Assembly (NCBI GenBank): GCA_016787705.1
Contig: JAEUTP010000017.1
Location: 133,511 to 197,510 of the forward strand
Length of the DNA stretch: 64,000 bases
Direction: 5' to 3'
Origin: Bacteroidia bacterium
GTDB taxonomy: Bacteria > Bacteroidota > Bacteroidia > B-17B0 > Aurantibacillaceae
Shown: piece after piece, positions 43,829 through 50,953 of the stretch
Numbering within the stretch: the first letter of the stretch is position 1
How the letters are laid out: every line of letters starts with the position of its first letter
The notes under the pieces: model-generated
Told to the model about the DNA's origin: nothing
Databases searched by the model: none
Seen by the model: only the letters and a program-made list of their open reading frames with translations
Made by a program: the position numbers and the translations under genes

Positions 43829-44115
43829 AATTAGCAGAGTTGTTAGTGTTACAACTTTTCGCATTTGTGTTGTTTGGACGCTTCGAGGTCGAAACATCGG
43901 CGTTTCGCCGAATTGTAAAATGGTTGATCATTTATGCTGTTTGCATAGCAGTGTATTATTGGTTCGGTCACTGGGCAGCTTTGGTGCCGTTGTTGGCAAC
44001 TGTACCCGGCTCAGTGTACCATGTTATTTGGTGTAAAAAAAATGGCATTCATCCACTAAAGGCTACACCACGGAAAAAATATTACCGGCTCAGGGGTTGG
44101 AAATGGGAGGAGTAA
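43813..44115 (+). CDS. small membrane protein, unknown function
   Basis: A 100-residue protein with two or three membrane helices (LAELLVLQLFAFVLFG; WLIIYAVCIAVYYW; ALVPLLATVPGSVYHVIW) and a basic, Trp-containing C-terminus (RKKYYRLRGWKWEE). It overlaps the HXXEE gene by 16 bases and lies 3 bases before the next small gene. I do not recognise a family. Confidence 0.6.
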   Translation: MGIEIELAELLVLQLFAFVLFGRFEVETSAFRRIVKWLIIYAVCIAVYYWFGHWAALVPLLATVPGSVYHVIWCKKNGIHPLKATPRKKYYRLRGWKWEE

Positions 44116-44118
44116 AAC

Positions 44119-44340
44119 ATGGCGCAGAAATTCAAAAATAAAATCGGGCAAAAAAGGAATCAGCCTTCAAAAAATAAAAATACATCTTATTTCGAGGGTA
44201 AAAATGCTGGAAAAATAATTAGGTATTCAATCATTGTTCTTGTTATCACTATTTTTTCATTTGGAGTGTTTTTAAGCACCCGTTTTGCAAAGCACGTGGT
44301 CACTAAACATAAATATCATAAAAACCACAGAATAAAGTAA
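44119..44340 (+). CDS. small basic single-pass membrane protein with His tail
   Basis: A 73-residue protein: a long Lys/Asn-rich cytoplasmic N-terminus (residues 1-33), one membrane helix (about 36-52) and a periplasmic tail rich in His and Lys (KHVVTKHKYHKNHRIK). The layout matches the small proteins at 11214-11399 and 22473-22604, each of which sits beside an efflux pump. It is the last gene before the terminator at 44384-44412. Confidence 0.5.
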   Translation: MAQKFKNKIGQKRNQPSKNKNTSYFEGKNAGKIIRYSIIVLVITIFSFGVFLSTRFAKHVVTKHKYHKNHRIK

Positions 44341-44383
44341 AGATGTATGGTAATATGTAAAAAAATGCATTTTAAAATTTTCA

Positions 44384-44412
44384 ACACCTACTGCTGGCAG
44401 TAGGTGTTTTTT
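44384..44412 (+). terminator. strong intrinsic terminator
   Basis: ACACCTACTG pairs perfectly with CAGTAGGTGT around a CTGG loop, followed by TTTTT. It closes the unit that starts at 41045. Confidence 0.88.
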
Positions 44413-44426
44413 GATTTCTGATAGTA

Positions 44427-44434
44427 TATATTTG
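44427..44434 (+). promoter_or_regulatory. -7 promoter box
   Basis: TATATTTG lies 43 bases before the ATG at 44478 and just after the terminator. The upstream TTTG is only 13 bases away, so the -33 element is doubtful. Confidence 0.45.
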
Positions 44435-44477
44435 CTCAATTAATCTTCATGATTTTAACATATAAACAAAAATAAAA

Positions 44478-45533
44478 ATGCGAAAAATTATTATCCTAGT
44501 TCTTCTGATTTGCTTTAATTTATTCGAAGTCATTGCTCAAGATTTCGTTGGTTATAAAAATTTAAGGAATCCTCTGAATGATGACGGAATTGTTGGCAAA
44601 AGAATTAAAAATGAATCTTTCGATGGTTCAACAACAAGTTATACAATCATTCCAGGGTATCAAACATTATCGTCTGTAGATACTAATGCAGTAAAAGCAA
44701 AAATTGAGGCAGATGTAAGCAAAGTTGTATCGGGAAAAATCAAACTAGAAAACACGAAGGGATCAGTATCGAATTTCAGTGACATTGAATTTGTAAATTG
44801 TTTAGATTATTCAAATATAAGACTTCTTGGAAAAGGTGAATACATAATTAGTGCAATAGCAGTAGGAGCATTCGATATTAAATTAACTAAAAGTTTTGAT
44901 GCATCTTTAGAAGCTGAATTGGATAAAGAAATAGCGAAAAATTTTAATATAAAGCCTGAAATTATATATTCGGGTAATACAGCAAAGATAAAATTAGGTG
45001 GTAGGCTGATAGTTGCCGTAAAAACGCTAAAAGTTACGAAAGATAAATATTTTACTGAAACTCACTCTATACAAAATGATATGAGGGTCGAATATTACGA
45101 TGAACTAATCAAATCAGATAACGCAATAAAATTTGAAAACATGCTGTTGATGGAAGCAACTACGTATACTAATGAAGCGCAAATCAACGGAAATAAAGGA
45201 TGTTTTTATATTCGATTCATTAATTCAACAATCGGAAATCCTTACGGGAATGTTATCACTTTGTGTCCTAATTGCGTGGAAATGAAAAGCTTTATAAAGC
45301 CTAATTGCGACACCTATGAACCTTTTGCAATACATCAAAACTTAAGTATGATTCCGATTTTAAGCGGCACTAAACCAGAATATATCGTTCAATACAGTAT
45401 GTCTGTTAAAGACGTTTCAATATACTACAATAGAGGCCAAAATAATGACAGGCTAAGTAATTTTCGAGTGGAAAAAGGAAGTGCGACTTTTATAATTAGA
45501 AAGAATGTTTACTATTATACAATTAGTAAATAG
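44478..45533 (+). CDS. exported protein of unknown function
   Basis: A 351-residue protein with a clear signal peptide (residues 1-21, VIAQ). The sequence is mixed alpha/beta with no repeat, lipobox or sorting domain. A CPNC group (about residues 257-260) and further single Cys could form disulfides. The gene is markedly AT-rich compared with the metal genes. It and the next gene lie between the last metal terminator and the tRNA-adjacent repeats, so they are candidates for separate cargo of an integrated element. Confidence 0.6.
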   Translation: MRKIIILVLLICFNLFEVIAQDFVGYKNLRNPLNDDGIVGKRIKNESFDGSTTSYTIIPGYQTLSSVDTNAVKAKIEADVSKVVSGKIKLENTKGSVSNFSDIEFVNCLDYSNIRLLGKGEYIISAIAVGAFDIKLTKSFDASLEAELDKEIAKNFNIKPEIIYSGNTAKIKLGGRLIVAVKTLKVTKDKYFTETHSIQNDMRVEYYDELIKSDNAIKFENMLLMEATTYTNEAQINGNKGCFYIRFINSTIGNPYGNVITLCPNCVEMKSFIKPNCDTYEPFAIHQNLSMIPILSGTKPEYIVQYSMSVKDVSIYYNRGQNNDRLSNFRVEKGSATFIIRKNVYYYTISK

Positions 45534-45565
45534 TTTATTAATTTGATAACAAAAATGAATTTGTA

Positions 45566-46081
45566 ATGACGACATCCGATAAAATTGCTTTATGCTCAGT
45601 TATTGTTGCAATAATATCGTTCATCCTAACGGTTGCAACAATTTTACAAACTAGAAAACATAATAGGAAATCACTCAGGCCTATCATTAGTATTAATCCC
45701 TTTGATTATTCAAACTGTATTAAGATAGAGTTAATTAATGAAGGAGTCGGACCCGCAATAATCAAAAAAATTGTAGTTGAAAAAAATGAACATGAGAGAA
45801 AATCTAGTGTGTATAATTGGATGCCATCACTTCCAAAGGGCCTGCATTATTCAAACTACTTAACTCGCGATCAAAATATAGCTATGATTCCAGGCAAAAT
45901 AATAGAAGTAATTTGTATAAAATTAGATCCACAAGTTGACAATCAAAGAGAGTTTCGAGAACAAATGCGTGGTGTACTCAGGCAGTTAACCGTTAAAATT
46001 GAATACACTGATGTTTATAATTCTACATTTCAATCTTATAATAGAAAATTTGATTTGTATTCTCGAACAGACAATGGTTAA
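45566..46081 (+). CDS. membrane-anchored protein of unknown function
   Basis: A 171-residue protein. Residues about 7-29 are one membrane helix, then a basic juxtamembrane stretch (TRKHNRKSLRP). The remainder is a beta-rich domain (IKIELINEGVGPAIIKKIVVEK) of the kind found in small membrane proteins of accessory regions. No enzyme motif is seen. It follows the 44478 gene by 32 bases and is the last gene before the tRNA-side repeats. The AT-rich composition matches its partner. Confidence 0.6.
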   Translation: MTTSDKIALCSVIVAIISFILTVATILQTRKHNRKSLRPIISINPFDYSNCIKIELINEGVGPAIIKKIVVEKNEHERKSSVYNWMPSLPKGLHYSNYLTRDQNIAMIPGKIIEVICIKLDPQVDNQREFREQMRGVLRQLTVKIEYTDVYNSTFQSYNRKFDLYSRTDNG

Positions 46082-46273
46082 ATTTATTCACTTAAAACCC
46101 TTTACTAAACATTAGGTGGCAATATCAGTTCAGAAGTCGAATACAATAAGTTCCGGATAATGCGCAATAATCTACGTACGAAAAGAAAATTCCATGACGA
46201 AAAGAGTAGACTTACATAAGCTCGAGAAGAAGGTAATTTGAGTGTTTTTATTAACAAAAAACTTGCATTTTTT

Positions 46274-46304
46274 GGGTGCGTAAATAGGTGCGTAAAGGGT
46301 GCGT
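46274..46304. repeat. triple direct repeat GGTGCGT next to tRNA-Val
   Basis: GGTGCGT occurs at 46275, 46287 and 46298 (12- and 11-base steps), about 140 bases from the 3' end of the tRNA. Regularly spaced short repeats beside a tRNA resemble integrase arm sites of an attachment region. No integrase gene is present here. Confidence 0.5.
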
Positions 46305-46401
46305 GAGATGAACCTGCTTGAACTTTCCTGAACTTGAGATTTTTAAAATTAAATTTTCTGTAATCCTTATCTGATAAGGCTTTTGGGGCTAAAAAGCCTA
46401 T

Positions 46402-46437
46402 AAAAAAAAGGGGTTCAACATTTCTGTTAAACCCCTT
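46402..46437 (-). terminator. intrinsic terminator of tRNA-Val
   Basis: AAGGGGTT (46408-46415) and AACCCCTT (46430-46437) pair, extended by AACA/TGTT inside. On the minus strand the hairpin is followed by a run of T (complement of 46402-46409). It begins 6 bases after the tRNA 3' end. Confidence 0.85.
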
Positions 46438-46442
46438 CGAAG

Positions 46443-46517
46443 TGGGAACTACTGGGTTCGAACCAGTGACCCCCTGCTTGTAAGGCAGGTGCTCTGAACC
46501 AGCTGAGCTAAGCTCCC
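46443..46517 (-). tRNA. tRNA-Val (anticodon UAC)
   Basis: A 75-base cloverleaf on the minus strand. The acceptor stem GGGAGCT pairs with AGTTCCC, with discriminator A. The anticodon stem CCTGC/GCAGG holds the loop CTTACAA with anticodon TAC. The T arm contains GGTTCGAACC. CCA is not encoded. The 3' end points towards the metal region. Confidence 0.95.
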
Positions 46518-46532
46518 AAAATTTTTGGTGTG

Positions 46533-46564
46533 CAAATGTAAGAGATAATAATTAATTATTCAAA
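46533..46564 (-). promoter_or_regulatory. tRNA-Val promoter (TTTG-N20-TACATTTG)
   Basis: On the minus strand, TTTG (46564-46561) is followed after 20 bases by TACATTTG (46540-46533), 15 bases before the tRNA 5' end. This is a full match to the Bacteroidota promoter consensus. Confidence 0.8.
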
Positions 46565-46575
46565 AAATAATTAAA

Positions 46576-47355
46576 TTATTTTTTTACATCTTCTAATCCT
46601 GCATCAGGTATTAACATGCCATCCACCAATACACGGCCGCAATGCTCACACACAATAATTTTTTTGTTCAAACGAATATCTAACTGACGTTGCGGTGGTA
46701 TTTTATTATAACATCCGCCGCAAGCATCGCGCTCTACCGCTACCACCGCTAAACCATTACGTGAGTTGGCACGTATACGTTTGTAAGCATTTAATAAACG
46801 ATCTTCGATACCTGCACTGGCAGCTTCGCTTTGTTTCATTAATTCTTTTTCATCCTTTTCAGTTTCAGCAATGATCTCGTCTAATTCACCTTTCTTTGCT
46901 TTCAGGTCTTTGCTTCTTTCTTCAAATTCTATTTTACTTTTTTCAAGTAACTCGCTTTTAATAGTAATGCTTGCTTTAGCTTCTTTGGTGCGTTTTTCAG
47001 CTAACTGGATCTCTAAATTCTGAAATTCAATTTCTTTAGTAATAGCATCGTACTCGCGGTTATTACGAACTTTACCTTGTTGCTGTTCGTATTTTTTAAT
47101 GTTAGCCTGAAAATCTTTAATGGCTTGTTTCTTTTCGTTTAGCGTATTTTCAAGTTCTGCAACTTCTTCTTCTACATTTTTTAAACGTGTTTCTAAACCT
47201 AAAACTGTATCTTCAAGATCACTCACCTCTAAAGGTAACTCTCCTCTAACTGTTCTTAATTTGTCAATTTTACTATCAATTAATTGTAATTGGTAAAGTG
47301 ACTTTAATTTTCCTTCAACCGAAGCGTCAATTTTTTCTTTAATTTTTGCAGCCAT
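46576..47355 (-). CDS. C4-type zinc-ribbon coiled-coil protein (CdsZ/DUF164 family)
   Basis: A 259-residue protein. Residues about 15-185 form a long coiled coil in two antiparallel halves (many Glu/Lys heptads, with KYEQQQGKVRNNREYDAITKE at the turn). The C-terminal domain is a zinc ribbon with CGGCYNKIPPQRQ and, 19 residues later, CEHCGRVL. Members have been linked to RNA or DNA transactions. It follows the Nif3 gene by 3 bases, an arrangement often seen in Bacteroidota and other bacteria, and the pair forms an operon. Confidence 0.9.
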   Translation of the reverse strand: MAAKIKEKIDASVEGKLKSLYQLQLIDSKIDKLRTVRGELPLEVSDLEDTVLGLETRLKNVEEEVAELENTLNEKKQAIKDFQANIKKYEQQQGKVRNNREYDAITKEIEFQNLEIQLAEKRTKEAKASITIKSELLEKSKIEFEERSKDLKAKKGELDEIIAETEKDEKELMKQSEAASAGIEDRLLNAYKRIRANSRNGLAVVAVERDACGGCYNKIPPQRQLDIRLNKKIIVCEHCGRVLVDGMLIPDAGLEDVKK

Positions 47356-47358
47356 GTT

Positions 47359-48453
47359 CTAAAAATAGTTTACCGGATTTGTGTTTGTTTTTGATAAACG
47401 GATTGCAAATGTAGGAAATTTATTCTGAATTATCTCATAAAAAATTTCAGGTGTAAATTGCTCCGTTTCAAAGTGCCCTGCATCTACCAGCAGTAGTTTA
47501 CCTTCAGCATCAAAAAACTCATGGTACTTAAAATCTGCTGTAATATAGGCATCAGCCCCGCTATTTATGGCATTTTTTAGTAAAAAACGGCCACTTCCAC
47601 CGCAAATTGCCACTTTTTTGATCAATTTTCCAGTTTTTTTGGTGTGTTTTAGGCAACCGCTCATTAAACTTTTTTTAACATGTGCCAAAAAATCATTCTC
47701 GGTCATGTCCGTCTCAAATTCTCCTATCATACCGCTGCCTATTTGCCCATGTTTATTGGCAATTGCATAAATGTCATAGGCAACTTCTTCGTAAGGGTGC
47801 GCCTTTAAAAGGGTCGAGATGATCTTTGATTCTTTATCAAATTCAAAAACTGTCTCAATTCTTACTTCTTTTTCCTTGCTTAAATCTCCGGGTTTGCCTA
47901 AAAAAGGTTTTGTATCTGTATTTCCTTTAAAAGTGCCGGTTCCCTCTAAATTAAAACTACAATTAGAATAATTGCCAATATGGCCCGCCCCGGCAGTAAA
48001 TAAAGCATTAAGTACAAGCTGGTGATGAGTTTCAGGAACAAACACTACCAGCTTTTTAAGCAAATTGCTTTTTGGTGCCAAAACATGCAGATTTTTTAGT
48101 CCTAATTTATCGGCCAGCTTTTTATTAACACCTTGTTTTACATTATCTAAATTAGTGTGGCAGGCATAAATGGCAATGTTGTTTTGAATGGCTTTTATTA
48201 TAGTTCTTTCAACGTAATTGTTGCCGTTTATTTTTTTTAGGCCGCCAAATAAAACAGGGTGGTGTGCAATAATTAAATTACAATTGTTTTTAATTGCTTC
48301 ATCAATAATTTCTTCGGTGCAGTCTAAAGTTAGCAAAGCGCCGCTTACCGCCTGTGTTTTATCACCTGTAATTAGGCCGCAGTTATCATAATCTTCCTGG
48401 TAGGCAAGAGGGGCAAAGTGCTCAATTTCTGTAATTATTTCCAGAACCGTCAT
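47359..48453 (-). CDS. Nif3-like dinuclear metal-centre protein
   Basis: A 364-residue protein of the Nif3/DUF34 family, a hexamer with a two-metal site. Metal ligands are visible in IIAHHPVLFGG (about residues 60-70) and in the C-terminal VDAGHFETEQF. Between them lies the inserted PII/CutA1-like domain (about 130-240, LVVFVPETHHQLVLNALF and AHPYEEVAYDIY), which marks the longer bacterial form. The substrate is unsettled; a role in GTP cyclohydrolase-related chemistry has been proposed for some members. A terminator separates it from the ppiD gene upstream. Confidence 0.92.
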   Translation of the reverse strand: MTVLEIITEIEHFAPLAYQEDYDNCGLITGDKTQAVSGALLTLDCTEEIIDEAIKNNCNLIIAHHPVLFGGLKKINGNNYVERTIIKAIQNNIAIYACHTNLDNVKQGVNKKLADKLGLKNLHVLAPKSNLLKKLVVFVPETHHQLVLNALFTAGAGHIGNYSNCSFNLEGTGTFKGNTDTKPFLGKPGDLSKEKEVRIETVFEFDKESKIISTLLKAHPYEEVAYDIYAIANKHGQIGSGMIGEFETDMTENDFLAHVKKSLMSGCLKHTKKTGKLIKKVAICGGSGRFLLKNAINSGADAYITADFKYHEFFDAEGKLLLVDAGHFETEQFTPEIFYEIIQNKFPTFAIRLSKTNTNPVNYF

Positions 48454-48487
48454 ATGTTTGAATTTAAAAGATGAAACGATCTTAAAT

Positions 48488-48522
48488 AAAAAATCCCCTC
48501 ATTTTAAATGGAGGGGATTTTT
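48488..48522 (-). terminator. intrinsic terminator after the PpiD-like gene
   Basis: AAATCCCCTC (48491-48500) pairs with GAGGGGATTT (48511-48520) around ATTTTAAATG. T-runs flank both sides, so it works in either direction; here it ends the minus-strand gene at 48533. Confidence 0.88.
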
Positions 48523-48532
48523 TAGAATTTTA

Positions 48533-50746
48533 TTATTCTACCCTGGATTTATGATCCTCGATATTAGCTAATTCTTTTAATGCACCATAAACTTCATAAT
48601 CTGCTCTTCCGCCGCTGGCCTGTTCCATTTGCATTTTTATCATTTTAATATCTTCAGGTATTTTTGAATCTGTAATGCTTGATACATTTAAAACAAACAC
48701 GCCATTATCACTGGCAATAAATTTACTGGTGGCACCTGCTTTAGTTCCAATAGCTGTACCAATTAAAATATCATCATGTCCTAAACCTTCTACATTATGA
48801 CTTGAGTAAGGCATATCTACCTGCTGTTTTGCTTCTAAGCCCATTTTGCTAGCAATCTCAGTTACGTTTTTGCTGCTTCCTGCTTTTGTATTAAATTCAG
48901 CAGTAAACATGTCCGCTTTTTTATCTTTAATAGCTAAAGTTCTTACTTCATCTTTTACATCTTCTAAAGGTAAAACGCCCCTGTTTTTAATCCCCGAAAC
49001 TTTAACTACAATGTGTTTATCTGAAAAAGAAAAGATGTTCACGTCTCCTTTTTTAGCTGTATAAACCCAACGCACTAATTCTTTAGCATTATCTAAAGCG
49101 GGTAAAGAGCGGTCGCTTTCTTTAATATTATCAGCAAGACGTTTGGTTAATTTTTGCGTATCAACTGCTTTATCAAAAGCATCTCCATTATTATTTTCAC
49201 CGGCAAACTGATTTGCTTTTGTAAAAATAGCCTGGTTGGTTTCATCGCTTGGAGCAATTAATTTAAATATCTGTGCTACTTTGTAAGTGTTGTGGCGGGT
49301 TTTGCTCACATCCAACACTTCAATAATATGGTAACCAAATTGTGTTTCTACAACTGAGATGTTTCCTTTGGTACCCATTAAACCGGCATTTTTAAACGGC
49401 TCAACAAATCCTTTGTTCTCATCAAACCAACCATAATCACCACCATTGGTTTTACTTCCACCATCTTCGCTAACAGTTTTTACCAAGGTATCAAAAGTTA
49501 CTTTTTTGTCTTTAATTAAAACCAATAAACTATCAGCAGCTTTTTTGGCTTGCGCCATACTGCGCTTTGGTTGTTGTGTTTGAGGATCGTTAATACCAAT
49601 TAAGATATGACGAACACGGGCGCTATCCGCAATTGAATTAACTGCTTGTAATTTATAAATTTTAAAATAAGCACCTTCGTTATAAGGACCAAAAACAGTA
49701 CCCGCAGCTGCTGTAAAAATAGAAGAATCACGAACAATCATGGTTTTTTTGTTCATGTTTTGTATGTTGATGGCGCCATTTTCACTTTCCTGCGCAATAA
49801 ATGCGCTATCTTCTTTTATAGATTTTCCTTTAAAAGCTTCTGCGGCAGCAACAGATTCTTTTGAAATTGCATCAACATCTGCAGGGCTTGGTAATACATC
49901 AAACGAAACATATTCGATCTTACGGCTTGTTTCGGTATTCATGAACATGTATGAATTGTTTGAGTAAAATTTTTGAATCTCATCATCAGTTACTTTAACT
50001 GTGCTATCGCTTACAGAATCAAAACGTTTAATTACATATGTAAAATTGATCTTATTATTTTGAGCTTTATAAGTTTCCTTAGCTTCAGCATTTGTAGTAT
50101 ATAAACCTTTGCGGATAAGTGTTGCGTATTTTTCAGCATAACGCATATTCTTAATATCCTCTTCCATTTGCTTAACAAACAATTCCTGATCGCCGGTGGC
50201 ACTTTGAACAAAAGCACGGAATTTAACAGGGTCAAGGCTTCCATCTGCAGCAGCTAACTGCTCATAAACTTTACCTGTTTTTTGATCGGTTAAACGTTGA
50301 GCTACTGAAGGCACAGGATGCGCCACAACCCGTTCGTAAACTTCATCTTCGCCTACAGTAATGCCAACTTTATCATATTGCGGCTTAATTACCATATCAG
50401 AAACATATTGTTGCCAGATATAATCATAAACCTGCGCGCGCGTAGCATCATCAATATCATTTGATTGTTTTTGCTGGCGGATAATATTTAATTGGTTTTC
50501 AACGCGTGTAAGAAAATCGTTTCTGTCAATATTTTTACCGTTAATGGTTCCAACAGACATTTGATCGTTATTGCCAAATATACTGGCGCCAGAGCCTAAA
50601 AGACTTTCTAATATAAAAATAACAAGGGCCAAACCCACAATACCAACAAGTAAACCTGTTCTTCTCCTTATTTTTTCTAAAATGCTTGTATGTTCTTTTT
50701 TCTTCTCAGCATCAACCTGTTGCTGGATGTTTTTTTCTTTGCTCAT
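48533..50746 (-). CDS. ppiD: PpiD/SurA-like peptidylprolyl isomerase, membrane-anchored
   Basis: A 737-residue periplasmic folding factor. ATG at 50746 is chosen: the in-frame ATG at 50773 overlaps the -7 promoter box, and the chosen start gives MSKEKNIQQQ followed by an anchor helix (RTGLLVGIVGLALVIFILESLL, about residues 29-50). The SurA-N-like domain follows (NGKNIDRNDFLTRVE). The parvulin domain lies at about 350-460 (ARVRHILIG, GGDYGWFDENKGFVEPF, GYHIIEV). A long C-terminal region completes it. It assists folding of exported proteins at the inner membrane, relevant to the many outer-membrane and T9SS proteins here. Confidence 0.9.
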   Translation of the reverse strand: MSKEKNIQQQVDAEKKKEHTSILEKIRRRTGLLVGIVGLALVIFILESLLGSGASIFGNNDQMSVGTINGKNIDRNDFLTRVENQLNIIRQQKQSNDIDDATRAQVYDYIWQQYVSDMVIKPQYDKVGITVGEDEVYERVVAHPVPSVAQRLTDQKTGKVYEQLAAADGSLDPVKFRAFVQSATGDQELFVKQMEEDIKNMRYAEKYATLIRKGLYTTNAEAKETYKAQNNKINFTYVIKRFDSVSDSTVKVTDDEIQKFYSNNSYMFMNTETSRKIEYVSFDVLPSPADVDAISKESVAAAEAFKGKSIKEDSAFIAQESENGAINIQNMNKKTMIVRDSSIFTAAAGTVFGPYNEGAYFKIYKLQAVNSIADSARVRHILIGINDPQTQQPKRSMAQAKKAADSLLVLIKDKKVTFDTLVKTVSEDGGSKTNGGDYGWFDENKGFVEPFKNAGLMGTKGNISVVETQFGYHIIEVLDVSKTRHNTYKVAQIFKLIAPSDETNQAIFTKANQFAGENNNGDAFDKAVDTQKLTKRLADNIKESDRSLPALDNAKELVRWVYTAKKGDVNIFSFSDKHIVVKVSGIKNRGVLPLEDVKDEVRTLAIKDKKADMFTAEFNTKAGSSKNVTEIASKMGLEAKQQVDMPYSSHNVEGLGHDDILIGTAIGTKAGATSKFIASDNGVFVLNVSSITDSKIPEDIKMIKMQMEQASGGRADYEVYGALKELANIEDHKSRVE

Positions 50747-50770
50747 TTCGTTCAAAATTTTTATGACTGG

Positions 50771-50778
50771 CAAAGATA
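50771..50778 (-). promoter_or_regulatory. -7 promoter box of the PpiD-like gene
   Basis: On the minus strand the bases read TATCTTTG, matching TAnnTTTG, 24 bases before the ATG at 50746. A -33 TTTG at the right spacing is not clear. The box decides the start codon because it overlaps the alternative upstream ATG. Confidence 0.5.
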
Positions 50779-50953
50779 GCAGTTTTAATGAAACGGAAAA
50801 ATGAAATTTTAAGGTTTTTAAAAGATTGTTAAATCCGCGCTGCCAATAAGCTTTCCATATTTTTCAACACCCCGAAATAAACCCCTTTAAAATTGTAAAT
50901 TTATAGTCCTCAATTTGATATAATTTTAACTAAAAGCTACCATATTTTTTAAG

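Noticed and set aside
46365..46400. Overlapping palindromes (CCTTATC/GATAAGG and AGGCTTTT/AAAAGCCT)
   Set aside because: Short, no T-run on either strand, and next to the better-supported tRNA terminator; no function can be argued.
50747..50773. Upstream ATG of the PpiD-like gene
   Set aside because: It overlaps the -7 promoter box at 50771-50778, so it would not be on the transcript.
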